Source: Flaccisagitta enflata
Taxonomy: Eukaryota; Chaetognatha; Sagittoidea; Aphragmophora
DNA length: 64,000 bases
Direction of reading: 5' to 3'
Assembly: GCA_965153355.1 (NCBI GenBank)
Contig: OZ231126.1
Coordinates: 92,628,001-92,692,000, forward strand
Positions 26,893 to 39,084 of this stretch are shown here, in pieces; within the stretch, counting starts at the first letter, position 1; every line of letters starts with the position of its first letter. Made by a program: the position numbers and the translations under genes. The notes under the pieces were generated by a model, which was not told where the DNA came from, did no database searches, and was given only the letters and a program-made list of their open reading frames with translations.

Positions 26893-27727
26893 ACGTCACG
26901 GCGTCCAGGAACAAACCATGGGTCGAAATAAAAGGTCAAGACTTCTGACCTGGGAAAAAGTCTTTTTTGATGCATTAGCTATCAATTTATGGCTGAAATA
27001 AAGAAATCGGCTTGGAAATATAGAATTCAAAGCTTAAAGAAAGCAAAAAAAAAATATTCTTATATATTTTTTATATCAGAAGTTAGGATTGTAGCTTCAA
27101 GCTCTTTAAGAAATACCTGAATAGTGTGGCAATAGTTGCTGTAATTAGGCTTTTACCTATTTGGTAAGTTTAGAGGGTTGTTTTATAGATAAAAACTAAA
27201 TAAAAACTATTTCAAACTATCAAATTGATTTTTTTCCAGCCTATTTTTATGATTAGTTCTTTAAAATTCTTGAAGACTATAAAAAGTGTTTAAATATTGT
27301 TGAGATACACATGCTGGAATATAATCCAGCTAGTTTTAAGAAATATTTGATAGATTAGAGCTTAGAAATGGCAAAACATAACAAAAAATAGTCATTTTAC
27401 AACAGTTTTTGGCACTTTTCTTGTTTTGATTATTGGAAAATCACTCTAAACAAACTGAAGTAGGTAAAAGCATTAGTGCAACCACCGTAGCCAAACCATC
27501 TATACATTTCTACATACTTTTAGAAGCCATGAATATAATTTTTAATCTAAAACATGCTTAAAAATGCCTTTTTTTGCTATCATTGGACCATCAATTCTAT
27601 ATTTCTGAGCAGATCTTTTTATTTTTACTACTAATTTGTAGCTAATGCATCAAAAAAGACATTTCCCCAGGTCAGGAGTCTTGACCATTTTTTTAGACCT
27701 AGGGTTTGTTCCTGGACGCCGTGACGT
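26893..27727. mobile_element. 835-base palindromic MITE with TIRs of about 150 bases
   Basis: The left end ACGTCACGGCGTCCAGGAAC (26893) is mirrored exactly at 27708-27727. The match continues imperfectly through CTTGACC/GGTCAAG, CCTGGG and AAAAAAGTC...GATGCATTAGCT into the interior (to about 27045 and from about 27575). No clear target duplication. The interior is AT-rich and non-coding. Superfamily not assigned. Confidence 0.7.
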
Positions 27728-28362
27728 GGAATATTAATGAGAAATCCATCTTTCACCGCTGTCCCCCAACAGCATTGGGCTTTTAATCCGAAGCGAGAGT
27801 GTCTTCCTTGTTAAAAAGATAAATCATTTTTTTCACGCTGAATTTCTTCCAGCTATGCTCGATTACTGCCGGCAAAACTGCGTACTGTTAGTTTTAAGGG
27901 TGAAATCCCAGCGGCTTCACTTTTCTAGAATGAATGCAGGGGACTAAAATTTTCAAAATAGATAATGCCGACATGTTCCTAAGACATAGAGCGTGGATTT
28001 TAAAGCAGATTTTAGAGAAGTTAGAGCGATTTTAGAGAAGCGAAGACGAATGTGCGGACTAGATGAGAAATGCTACGCAGAAATCGCCATCAGGTAAAAT
28101 AACGATTATTTTGTCGGTTCTGAGGGCAATAAGTCAGAATCTGTGGGCACAATGACTCTTCTGCCCAACCAGGCGGCATAGCTGGGTAGGATTGAGTTGA
28201 GGGGGTCCATGGGTATGGAACTAGGTAAGCAACTCTACCGATCTGCTAGGTAGCAAAGGTCGGTGGGGTACTAGCTGCCGAGAAAGAAGTGGGTTCGCTG
28301 CGGGGACTTAAAGAGTGGGTCAAGGACCGAGGGCTGGGTTCTTGACTGCGTCATTGGCTAGG
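27728..28362. other. Unassigned DNA
   Basis: Mixed-composition sequence without terminal repeats. The end (from about 28170) is GGGTAGG/GGGTATGG-rich and resembles the 57-base tandem repeat at 29041. Confidence 0.35.
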
Positions 28363-28370
28363 TATGAGGC

Positions 28371-29037
28371 TAGGGCCGGCAGTAGTTAACTCTAACTAGT
28401 TAGTTAACTAGTTAAAATTCTCAAAACCTTTGTAGTTAACTATCCAAAATTAACTAGTTAACTGGTTTACTATTTTTTGGGAGCAGAAGGGCAAAAATGA
28501 GCTATTTTCCCCAAAATTTATAGGATTTTTTGAAAAAAACCTTTGAAAATTTTCAAAAACTCAAATTTTTTTTACAGTATAGAGAGAACAAGGTCATTAG
28601 ACCTAAGTCGCGTGCGTCGGCACTTTCAAAAAAAGTCAGGCAGAAAGCCAGACAAACATTTTTCTTTCAAGAAGACATTTAAAACAGCTATTTACTACTC
28701 CAAGCTTCTTCTCCACTACTAAGAGACGTTTAAAACACGATAAAAAGCCTTTGAAACAACTTTGTGACGGACGGACCGACGGACCGACGGACCGAAAAGT
28801 GGCTTATAGAGTCGCGTAGCACGCGACTAAAAAGACAAAATATTTGGGCCAAAATTGAAAGAGGGAAATATTCCTTTATAAATATTCAATAAAATAGCCA
28901 ATTTTCACATGAATACTAACGTGGATGTGGAAAGAAATGTACGAATTCTTAACTATTTTAGCTAGTTAACTACCAAAAAAGTAGTCAAGTTCACTATTAA
29001 CTAGTTAATTTCAAAACCTTAACTTCTGCCGGTCCTA
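28371..29037. mobile_element. hAT-like non-autonomous element, 667 bases, perfect 8-base TSD
   Basis: Left end TAGGGCCGGCAGTAGTTAA. Mirrored right end TAGGACCGGCAGAAGTTAA. TATGAGGC flanks both sides (28363-28370, 29038-29045). Subterminal TAACTAGTTAA motifs are repeated at both ends. A complete hairpin element is nested inside (28587-28833). TAG-starting TIRs and an 8-base duplication are the hAT hallmarks. No transposase frame. Confidence 0.8.
28587..28833 (-). mobile_element. Hairpin element nested in the hAT-like element
   Basis: AACAAGGTCATTAGACCTA start, word AGTCGCGTGC (28606-28615), AT-rich body, GACGGACC core, GTGGCTTATAG, hairpin AGTCGCGTAGCACGCGACT (28810-28828), TAAAAAG. Both halves and the distal word are intact. 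Confidence 0.8.
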
Positions 29038-29040
29038 TAT

Positions 29041-29195
29041 GAGGCGTTTGGTTGTGAGTTCGATAGGTGCCGGGTGTGTAGTTCCTTGGCTGGGTATGAG
29101 GCGTTTGGTAGTGAGTTAGATGGGTGCCGGGTGCGTAGTTCCTTGGCTGGGTATGAGGCATTTGGTAGGGAGTTCGATGGGTGCCGGGTTTGGGA
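29041..29195. repeat. Three tandem copies of a 57-base unit
   Basis: Units begin GAGGCGTTTGGT at 29041 and 29098 and GAGGCATTTGGT at 29155, each with GGTGCCGGGTGTGTAGTTCC and CTTGGCTGGGTAT. The hAT-like element sits at the upstream edge of this array. Confidence 0.85.
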
Positions 29196-30205
<1,010 letters not shown>

Positions 30206-30339
30206 TGGGATTGAAATTCTCCCATGGTTGTTATGACGATATAACATTCGAATGAAGCGCGCCAATTGATTTATATGCCAGATTATATATCATAAAAAAA
30301 AGATTTTCATTTTAAGCAGATCAAAATTGAAACGAAATC

Positions 30340-30518
30340 CGCCTTTTCTCTATTTTCTTGACCCCCTTTCTCTCTAATTCCTCTTTCCTTCGTTTTTTTC
30401 TTTTTATCTTTGTTTTTTCGTTTCTTACCTTTTTCTTCTTTCTTTTTGGTTTTCTTTTCTTTCTGTGTTTCTCCATTTCTTTCTGTCTGTATGACTATCT
30501 TTCTTTTCTTTTCTTTCT

Positions 30519-30551
<33 letters not shown>

Positions 30552-30693
30552 TTCCTTTTCCCTACCTCTCTTTCTCTTCAACTTTCTCTTTCTCTTTCTC
30601 TTTCTCTTTCTCTCTCTCTTCCTCTTTCCTTCCTTCCTTCCTTCCTTCCTTCCTTCCTTCCTTCCTTCCTTCTTTCTTTCTATTTTTTTCTTT

Positions 30694-30790
<97 letters not shown>
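30340..30790. repeat. Polypyrimidine tract: CTTT, CTTCC and CT runs
   Basis: TTTC-rich start, CTTTCT runs, (TTCC)n at 30627-30668, then pure CT at 30697-30787. Confidence 0.93.
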
Positions 30791-30791
<1 letters not shown>

Positions 30792-31009
30792 TTTTCCTCT
30801 CTCTAGCTCTGTCACTTCGATTTCTTTTTATTAAAGTCGTTGTTAAATTTTGCATCACAATGAAAATGTTTGATTTTCGTGGCGGGGGTCCTCCAATCGG
30901 CATCGGCTTCAACTCCGGCCAGAATCAGGCTTGACTGAGACAAGGCTGAATCATTGATTTTGAAGTCGAAAATTTCGATGTTTAAGTGATGGAACTACTA
31001 GGGCTGCAG

Positions 31010-31100
31010 GAGGAAACAAGAAGAACAAGAAGAACAAGAAGAACAAGAAGAACAAGATGAACAAGAAGAACATGAAGAACAAGAAGAACAAAAAAGAACA
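31010..31100. repeat. (AAGAACAAG)n 9-base repeat
   Basis: Roughly nine AAGAACAAG units in a purine-rich stretch that extends to about 31690. Confidence 0.85.
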
Positions 31101-31682
31101 AGAACAAGGACAAAAACAAAAGAATAAAGACGAGAAAAACGAGATTAAGGAAATGAGAGAACAAGTAAAAGAAAGTGAAAATGATAATGATTGAAAAGGC
31201 GAAGAAGGGAAAAAAGGATAAAATATCCTGAGTCCAAAAAGAAAGAAGGGGGAGAAGAAGAAAGGCACAACAAAGAACGATGAAAATGGTGAAGGAGACA
31301 ATTCTGACCCGAAAAGAAAAGTCGGAGAGAAAGTTCAGATAAAAACTTAGAAACAAGAAAACAGTGTTTAAACTGCGAAATGTGAAATAGGTGTTCCGTT
31401 ATTGGTAAAACGATGGCAGTGAGAAATGTATCGAACATTGAGCCAATTGGAACCAAAACTCAAAAGAAGAGAACGAGAAAAAAAATTGGGTGGGGAAAGA
31501 AAAGGTAAAAAAAAAAGGACTCGAATTTGAAATGGGACGAAATCGAACAAAATTTAAGTGAATTTTGAGAAGAAAAAGAAAAAGAAATGGAATAAGTGGT
31601 GTGGAAGTCCTGTCGAGGAAACAAAATCAAATAAGGAAAACCAGCATGGAATGATATGAGAAAAAGAATGAAGGGAAATAAA

Positions 31683-31730
31683 ACAAGGCCGGATACACGG
31701 CTACCCAAGTCGCGTGCGGGTGGGCAGAGC
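31683..31730 (-). mobile_element. Fragment: start block of a hairpin element
   Basis: AACAAGGCCGGATACACGGC, TACCCA, AGTCGCGTGCGGGTGGGCAG, then unrelated sequence. Confidence 0.65.
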
Positions 31731-32400
31731 CTTGGGGCAGTGGTGTAAAAGACCTATCCTTAGGGTAGGTTACATTGCGAACCTTGACGTATCGTTATGT
31801 AAGTTGGCAAAAATATTCGAGTTGACACTAGAAATGTTCACAAAATGAAAAAAAAAGTCTTGAAAAAATTCAGCAGAATTTCTTTTCCGTTTCCAGCAAT
31901 GCGGTACGGGAGTTTTTCCCCCAATATCTTCCCCAGGACTTCAAATCAAACTTTTATAATGCAAACTCTTAGCAGGGAAGTAAACCAAGAATTTAGATCA
32001 ATTTAAAAATCAAATTTTTCATCATTATCAGGAAGAGAATTGTTTTAGCTTTCATTTGATATTTCACATGGTAGGATTTGAGAAATTTGTGCATTTTGAT
32101 AAATATCTCTGTGATAATATATTCAAAGACGTTTTTGTCACCTTCTCAACTGGTCAGTAACATCATTCATTTAAAAGGAAACAGATTTGAGGAAGTAAAT
32201 CCAGATCTGACGTTTATGCAGCTAGCGTTTTTCAGGATCGCCAAAAATAGTTTTTGAAAACAGATTTGGATTCAGCGTTGCGTGTTCTACATGGTGATTA
32301 TGCGTGTATTGGCGATTGGGCCTCTATACAAGCTCAAATGGTGGTTTTCTAAGAGGATATCTGTTTTCCGTCAAATACACTTATTTTCATCCGGGAAAAA
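31731..32400. other. AT-rich DNA, no supported feature
   Basis: No repeats or domains recognised. Confidence 0.4.
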
Positions 32401-32404
32401 ACAC

Positions 32405-32509
32405 AGTGACTCATCACTATGACCATTTCAGACAACTTGACAGACACAGTGACACAGACACAGACACAGACACAGTGACTCATCACTATGACCATTTCAG
32501 ACAACTTGA
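32405..32509. repeat. Two 36-base direct repeats around a (CAGACA)n spacer
   Basis: AGTGACTCATCACTATGACC plus ATTTCAGACAACTTGA occurs at 32405-32440 and 32474-32509. Confidence 0.85.
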
Positions 32510-32585
32510 ATATAAACCAAGACATATTTTCATAGTAGTATGCCATATTTACCAACAATGAGCAATATTGAAATTTCTGCCAACT

Positions 32586-33039
32586 TTTTAGATGCGTCCG
32601 TCAGGAATGCATCTCTATAAGAGGGTCTGTCCTTCCGTCCATCCATCCATCCGTCAGTCCGTCCGTCCGTCTGTCCGTCCATCCGTCCGTCCGTCCGTCT
32701 GTCTGTCCGTCCGTCAGTCCATCCGGCCGTCCGTCCATCCGTCCGTCCGTTGCGCCTGTGCAAAAACCGCGTTTCTCGGCCGTCCGTCCGTCCGTCCGTC
32801 CATCCGTCCGTCCATCCGTCCGTCCGTCCATCCGTCCGTCCGTTACGCCTGTGCAAAAACCGCGTTTCTCGGCTGTTTTTGGCCACGGTGAGATCCTTCA
32901 CTGAAACAAATGATCAACCAACATGTTTTGAGATTCTTTTCACCCGTCTGTTCGTCCATCTGTCTCTCCATACATATGTCACATGATCGATACACGCTGA
33001 GACACAGCCCGGACGCATCGTTGCCCGGTCGGGCTTGTT
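32586..33039 (+). mobile_element. Hairpin element, AGATGCGTCC subfamily, complete
   Basis: Hairpin at 32590-32614 (first half AGATGCGTCC, later half with TGCATCT), CTATAAGAGGGTCTGTCC and a long CCGT/CATC core with an internal duplication of TGTGCAAAAACCGCGTTTCT. The body matches 660-840. Far-end word GGACGCATC (33011-33019), then GTTGCCCGGTCGGGCTTGTT. Confidence 0.8.
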
Positions 33040-33148
33040 TTTAGGTGCGCAATAGATCCTCTGTCTGTCGGTCGGTTGGTAACGCTCGAGTTGGAAATAT
33101 CAAGAAACAGTCAAAATCACCAAAAATGGTTCCTTATCATCGTCGTAT

Positions 33149-33238
33149 TCGTTCATTCATTCATTCATTCATTCATTCATTCATTCATTCATTCATTCAT
33201 TCATTCATTCATTCATTCATTCATTCATTCATTCATTC
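33149..33238. repeat. (ATTC)n microsatellite
   Basis: About 22 ATTC units. Confidence 0.95.
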
Positions 33239-33318
33239 TCATTTTTCTACGGTTAGGTCCAATGAGATCACTGGCGCTGGATCACTGGCAGTTGCAGGTT
33301 GTTCACAATGACCTTTAT

Positions 33319-33405
33319 TTTGACACATATGATAGGTGGAACAACATCCCTCACTATACCCAAACTAAAATAAATGGAAGAGGGCCTTGTGGGATAGATA
33401 AGGGA
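33319..33405 (+). repeat. Dispersed repeat shared with both arms
   Basis: GGAACAACATCCCTCACTAT...CCAAA...GGGCCTTGTGG resembles 56057-56113 and, inverted, 23490-23560. Confidence 0.55.
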
Positions 33406-33599
33406 CTATTTTGATTTTGAACATCATAAGCACAAGCAAAAGTTTATCCTAACAATGCATGGTTAATGATTTTTTTTTTATTTATCAGGTGTTATTGGAA
33501 GAGTCTACGTATCAGCACGTGATAAAATGAAGCAGGGAGGAATCCATAGAAGGAGCAGGCAATGCACTGATGCAGCAGAAGCAGAAGTTAGATGTGGAT

Positions 33600-34330
33600 T
33601 CTAGGGGCTCTGAGGCTTGAGGCTGGGAGGGGGGGCAAGCTTAAGAGGGAGAAGGAAGTAAGCAGGCCCCAAAGGAGCCTTGAATTAGAGATTTGGGGTG
33701 GGAATTTGGGCTTTAAGGCTAGGATTTGGGTCCAGAGGCCCTATGAGGGAGGGTGACTGGAAAATGGACCTCTGGGCTAGAATTTGGGCTCTGAGGCTTG
33801 AGACTGGGAGGTGGGGTAAGCTTGAGAAGGAGAAGGAGGCCAGCAGGCCCCGAAGGACCCAATGACCTATGCTTGGCGCCTTGAGGCTTAAATTTGGATC
33901 TAGAGGTTGTGATTTGATTCTTGTGACTGAAATTTGGGCCTCGAGCCTTGAATTTGGGTTTTGGGGTAGGAATTTGGGCTTTGAGGCTAGGATTTGGGTC
34001 CAGAGGCCCTATGAGGGAGGGTGGCTGGAAAATGGACCTCTGGGCTAGAATTTGGGCTCTGAGGCTTGAGACTGGGAGGTGGGGTAAGCTTGAGAAGGAG
34101 AAGGCCAGCAGGCCCCAAAGCACCCAATGACCTGTGCTTGGCGCCTTGAGGCTTAAATTTGGATCTAGAGGTTGTGATTTGAGATTTGGGGTAGGGATTT
34201 GGGCTTTGAGGCTAGGATTTGGGGGCGGGTGACTGGAAAATGGACTTCTGGGCTAGAATTTGGCCTCTGAGGCTTGAGGCTGGGGAGGTGGGGTACACTG
34301 GAGAAGGAGATGAAGGAGAAATTTCCCGTG
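33600..34330. repeat. Foldback-module minisatellite with a higher-order duplication
   Basis: About 20-base units (GGAATTTGGGCTTTGAGGCT). Larger blocks repeat: GGTCCAGAGGCCCTATGAGG at about 33729 and 33999, AATGACCTATGCTTGGCGCC at 33869 and (with TGT for TAT) about 34125. The unit is the reverse complement of the 1030-1400 minisatellite type. Confidence 0.75.
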
Positions 34331-34354
34331 TGAAGGGGCCGCCGCCAAAAAAGG

Positions 34355-34443
34355 GGACCAACCAACCGGCCAACCAACCAACCGACCAACCGACGGACCG
34401 ACAAAGTGGGATGTAGAGTCGCGTGCACGCGACTAAAAATGAT
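34355..34443 (-). mobile_element. Hairpin-element end joined to a foldback module
   Basis: GGGGCCGCCGCCAAAAAAGG leads into GACCAACCAACCGGCC, a GACC core, GTGGGATGTAG and the perfect palindrome AGTCGCGTGCACGCGACT (34420-34437), then AAAAA. One of three places where foldback sequence passes directly into a hairpin end. Confidence 0.7.
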
Positions 34444-34478
34444 GAAAGACAAAATAAAGGGAGGACAAGAAGCGAAAT

Positions 34479-34607
34479 AAACAAGGCCAAGTAGGCCAAT
34501 AAGGTGCGACGTGTGGATCGTCGAACGAATGCGTTACCCGACCAACCGACCAACCAACCAACCAACGGACACAGCCAGTTATAGAGGTGCTTTGTCGCAC
34601 CTAAAAA
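34479..34607 (-). mobile_element. Hairpin element, AGGTGCGAC subfamily, complete
   Basis: AACAAGGCCAAGTAGGCC start, word AGGTGCGAC (34502-34510), GACC core, CCAGTTATAG and hairpin AGGTGCTTTGTCGCACCT (34585-34602), TAAAAAA. The last nine hairpin bases are the exact reverse complement of the distal word, although this word differs from all other subfamilies. Confidence 0.8.
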
Positions 34608-34902
34608 AGGTGAAGAAAAATGAAAAGGCTGCGGGTGTAGAACAAAGATGAAGTGAACATGTTTTTTTCGTAATGACGGATGAAAAGATAAAAAGTGATG
34701 TAATGGCATAAGGGATATATGCATGAATCGTACATTTACATGAGGGTGCCCACTTGAGGAGTGAGCCAAGAACCACAACATCTCCTAAATTAATACACTA
34801 GCCATTATGAATCCGGCTACTCATTTCTACTCATATCAACAAATTTTCATGATAATCAGCGAGAGATTGGCTGAGTGAAAAAATACACATCACAATCCAA
34901 TT

Positions 34903-35114
34903 TTTAGTCCCATGCACACGACTCTACACTCCGCTTTGTCCGTCTGTCTGTCCGTCCGTCTGCCTGTCGGTCCGTCACACATTTATTTTTTTTATCAATT
35001 CTATTTCCTGAAGTCATTATAAGTCATTTAAGTTTATACTAAGTCATTCTAATTCATTCTAAGTCATTATGCAAGTCTCGCACACAACTTATAGGTGTTG
35101 GCATGGTTTTTAGT
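34903..35114 (+). mobile_element. Degenerate hairpin element with 10-mer core
   Basis: Decayed hairpin AGTCCCATGCACACGACT, GTCCGTCTGTC core, AAGTCATTCT 10-mers, far end CTCGCACACAACTTATAGG and TTGGCATGGTTT. Confidence 0.55.
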
Positions 35115-35159
35115 CGCGTGCATCAAATTTACCTAAAATTTCCCCTGATATAAGGGATA

Positions 35160-35336
35160 TTTTCAAAAACTTCGTCTCTTAAATCCAAATATCCCTTAAA
35201 TAGAGGTTCCTTAAATAGAGGTTTTTTAACATTGGAAAAACCTGAAAAATTTCGGGACCAGACAGTGTTGTCTCTTAAATGCGGATAACCCTTAAATAGA
35301 GGTGCCACTAAGGTGGGATTCCACTGTATGACTTTT
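35160..35336. mobile_element. Possible pogo/Tigger-like MITE piece
   Basis: AGGTGGGATTCCACTGTATG at the right end resembles the TIR type at 42466 and 49635. CTTAAATAGAGGT recurs inside. The left end is not clear. Confidence 0.35.
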
Positions 35337-35520
35337 TAAGGTAATTTAAAGTACTCTAGGGTATTTCAGGGTACTTTAGGGTACTTCAGGGTATTTAAGT
35401 TGTTCTAGGTACTTAAGGTACTTTAGGGTATTTTCAGATATTTTCGGGTACTTCTAGGTATTTATGGGTATTTTTGGGTATTTTTAGGTATTTTTGGGTG
35501 TTTCTGGGTGTTTTGGGGTA
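35336..35520. repeat. 10-11-mer minisatellite (AGGGTACTTT)n
   Basis: Units such as AGGGTACTTT, AGGGTATTTC and TTTTTGGGTA. Probably a decayed core of a hairpin-type element, but no ends were seen. Confidence 0.75.
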
Positions 35521-35979
35521 TTGTATTGTACCAATATTGTATCGATATTGTATCGACATTGTATCAATACATATCGCGTGGCCTTGGGGGGGAGGAACTC
35601 TTTTGTTTGTCGTTCATTTCCAGACGCACGCGACTGTTGCCCTCTTGGGCTTGTTTATTGGAAAAGCCAATCGTTATCAAATGTCTTTTAAAAATTTCCA
35701 AACGCCAATTTCAAGAAAATCATCTCATCCATTGTGTATCTTGACCAGTCATTAATTCGGATCCTTTAGTTATTATCAATCTTTAGTTATCATTTCAGAT
35801 TCTCCAATTATCATTAATCAATTAGTAAGCCATTATCAATCATGAATTGACCAATCAAAAAGACAATGAACGAATGACGAATGCATCAATACAACAACTG
35901 ACCAACTGACCAACTTACCAACTGACCAACCACATTCCATTTCCATGCCACTGTTTGACATCCATTGTCCTTCCTTTTT

Positions 35980-36511
35980 GGGCAGCGGCCCCGAAGGGGT
36001 CGATGACCTATGCTTTCACACATATCGGGAGTTTTCTCCTTCTCCTTCTCCTTCTCCTTCTCCGTACCCCCCCTCAAATCCCAGTCTTGAGGCCCAAATT
36101 CCAGTCTCGAAGCCCAAATCCCAGTCTTGAGGCCCAAATCCAAGCCTCCAGGCCCAAATCCTAGCCTCCAGGCCCAAATTCTAGCCTGGAGGCCCAGATT
36201 TTAGCCTTGAGGCAAATGTCAGCCTCAAGGTCCAAACTCCGGCTAAAAGGCCCAGTTCCCAGCCTTGAGGCCCAAATCTCAGCCTCCAAGCTAGGATTTG
36301 GGCCTGGAGGCTAGGATTTGGGCCTGGAGGCTTGGATTTGGGCCTCAAGACTGGGATTTGGGCTTCGAGACTGGAATTTGGGCCTCAAGACTGGGATTTG
36401 AGGGGGGGACGGAGGAGGAGAAGGAGGAGGAGGAGGAGGAGGAGGAGGAGGAGGAGAAAATTCCCATATGTGTGAAAGTATAGGTCATCGACCCCTTTGG
36501 GGCCGCTGCCC
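35980..36511. mobile_element. 532-base foldback element with nearly complete inverted arms
   Basis: The left arm starts GGGCAGCGGCCCCGAAGGGG (35980), then TCGATGACCTATGCTTTCAC, CTCCTT runs and minisatellite units. The right arm mirrors it to 36511 (ends CCTTTGGGGCCGCTGCCC). Arms are about 190 bases around a central minisatellite (36180-36310). The outer flank (36550-36595, GGGTACCGCTGACC) recurs at 189 and, diverged, near 3710. Non-coding; capable of forming a long hairpin. Confidence 0.8.
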
Positions 36512-36633
36512 TGCTCCCCCCTCAATTTTAACCAAAACCTACTTGGGCAGGGCACGGGTACCGCTGACCATCTAACGCTTTTGCGACTATTCTCACTGGT
36601 GCCCTTTGTTTTTTCTCGTCTACCTAAATCTTC

Positions 36634-36800
36634 ATCATCGTCGTCATCGTCGTCATCGTCTCCCTAGAATTAAATATTCTTTGTGATCGTTGTCATCGTC
36701 TCAATCTGAATATCGTCGTTCCCGTCTTCAACATCGTCGTTCTCGTTGTCGTTCTCGTCATTGTCGTCGTCGTTGTCATTGTCGTCGTCGTTCTCGTCGT
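36634..36800. repeat. Cryptic CGT/CAT triplet DNA
   Basis: ATCGTCGTCATCGTCG and CGTTCTCGTCGTC triplets, degenerate. Confidence 0.7.
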
Positions 36801-37099
36801 CGGCAACTGCTATTCAAAGTAGGAAATCGATTTCTCTGTCTTCGACTCGATTGTATTACAATTTCGCTCTCCCATCGCTTTCGGACTGAACACTCTGATA
36901 TGTTATTACTTTGCTCTAATACAGTACAGATAGTCTTAGGTTGTGTGAATGTTTGCCGCATTGGTCGATATTAAAAGTTGGGCTGTCTGTTACCGTCTCT
37001 GGGTCTGTGACTGTGTCAGTCAGTCTGTCTGTTTCTGTCTATCTGTCTGTCGTTGTCTCAGTCTGTCTGTCTGTCTCTCTATCTCTCTGTGTCTTTGTC

Positions 37100-37118
37100 T
37101 TTGTCTTTGTCTCTCTCT

Positions 37119-37170
<52 letters not shown>
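37100..37170. repeat. (CT)n microsatellite
   Basis: CTGT-rich lead (37010-37100), then CT. Confidence 0.93.
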
Positions 37171-37171
<1 letters not shown>

Positions 37172-37276
37172 GGGATAACAGCCGCTCCCATGACTATGGA
37201 ATTTGTATAGCTCGATCTTTCATTCTCACTTTCACCTAATTCTTTCAACCCTTTGAAGTACCTTTTTTTCAAATGT

Positions 37277-37277
<1 letters not shown>

Positions 37278-37372
<95 letters not shown>
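37278..37372. repeat. (AG)n microsatellite
   Basis: About 47 uninterrupted AG units. Confidence 0.97.
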
Positions 37373-37375
<3 letters not shown>

Positions 37376-37556
37376 TACAACCGTCTCTTGTTGTTACGGG
37401 TCATGGCGTGGTTGGTTACTTTCAAACATTTACTGCTCAGTTATTACGCAATATATCATCGGCATCAACAAAATAGAATCAGGAAGTACACAGGATCACA
37501 CAGCCACACATTCACGCTACCACAAAGAGATGGATGAACGCACACACACCCACAAA

Positions 37557-37669
<113 letters not shown>

Positions 37670-37872
37670 TAAGGGGGCTTCTTTCTGGGGAACGGCATAT
37701 AAAGCTTGTAAGCCTCCTTATAAACAAGAAGAACTTACATTACGATGCGTGCCCTATTCTTAACTTTACACATATGATTGATTTGTATTCACACAAGGAT
37801 GTGTAGTACAATAACAAAAGTTCCAACAAAGACAAGAGTAATAAGATCACATAAATAGTTTACATAAATAAT

Positions 37873-38703
37873 TCATGAGAGAAAAACACTCGCGAGGGTG
37901 TTGACAGAATTTTCACGAACTCTTGTAAGAAAGCCGTCTTTTCTCGAGTCAACAAGATCTTCCCATGATGGTCTACCCAGAAATTTTTGCAGTTCAGATA
38001 CACTTTGTGACCATCTGTACCCAAAGATTTTCCGGAAAATAGAGTTGTAAGCAACTCGGAGTTGTCGTCTTTCATCACGATTGGAGACATGGACGATCTC
38101 AATGGCATATGTTAGCAAGGGTATACAGTGCGATTCAGCTAACTGGAGCATTACTAACTCGTCGGAATAGCCATCAATCCTGAAGATAGCATTAGCGCAA
38201 CGGTAAAACTTTTTAATGCGCTCGGAGATGGAACAGTTGAAAGTAGTGCCGCTTTTGAGAAGGACCCCGAGGTAAGTCCATTGATCAACCCAGTCAATAT
38301 CCTTGTCATTGACTGAAAGCTTGTGAAGAAGCTCACACTTTTTACCGAAGTAAAGGCATTTTGTCTTTTTAACGTTAAGACAGATGTCCCACTCGCTGCA
38401 GTATGAAGCACATGCATCAAGGAGAGCTTGCAAACCCTTGATGGAAGGCGCGAGTATCGCCATGTCGTCGGCATAGAACAATGCTGCCGCAAAAAGTCCG
38501 CAGATATAGCAGCCTTTTCCTAGTAAGATGAGATGGCGAATTAGATCGTCCACGTATATATTGTAGAGGTCGGGAGATAAAACGCCACCTTGACGGACGC
38601 CAGCAAGAATAGCAAACCAGTCGCTAAACTCGTCACCCCACTTAACTCGACATTTAAGGCCGTCGTACCAGCTCATGATGATGCGCAGAAAAACATATAC
38701 CAC
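37873..38703 (-). pseudogene. Non-LTR retrotransposon reverse transcriptase, 5'-truncated
   Basis: A 276-codon frame on the minus strand. Near residues 31-45 is AGVRQGGVLSPDLYN (the RT palm motif before the catalytic site). FYADDMAIL follows at about 76-84, with YADD as the catalytic pair of the palm. Next come LNVKKTKCLYFGK (about 108-120) and WTYLGVLLKSG (about 142-152), the block after YADD, then an alpha-helical thumb region with YNSIFRKIFGYRW (about 219-231). The N-terminal fingers, endonuclease and any first ORF are missing; an in-frame TGA lies about 30 bases before the first listed codon. It resembles LINE RTs common in marine invertebrates, but the clade is not assigned. The frame is open but cannot be a complete element. 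Confidence 0.85.
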
Positions 38704-38764
38704 AATTCCGATGCTCCCCTTTTCTCTTCATTTTTTACTCGAGGGGTTAATTCAAAGGGTTGAA

Positions 38765-38872
38765 TCAGCTATTAGATCGTTTTCGCTGGAGATCGCCGGA
38801 GCATCGCCGTGATTCGCCGCAGGGCTCCACAATTCGCCGGAGCATCGCCGCAATTCGCCGCAGGGCGCCACT
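38765..38872. repeat. Two tandem copies of a roughly 45-base GC-rich unit
   Basis: CGCCGGAGCATCGCCG and GATTCGCCGCAGGGC (AATTCGCCGCAGGGC) occur twice (38795-38830 and 38837-38870). Confidence 0.7.
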
Positions 38873-39084
38873 TTATTCATCCCTGAAAACTGTGCAAAGG
38901 AATCCTTACTATGATGATGATGGTAGTCCTAAGACTAAGACTACGTCTTTTCCTTTTCACTTGACTCGAATCATCGAAATGAAAAAAAGTTTAATGAATG
39001 AAAGTGAAAAAAAAACTCTCCCAAATATGATAACGTTTACTGACGAACCCACCAACCGACGGATCGACAACAATGCTAGTGATG

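Noticed and set aside
37873-38703. Intact retrotransposon or host reverse transcriptase gene
   Set aside because: The frame lacks the N-terminal RT fingers and an endonuclease, and a stop codon lies just upstream.
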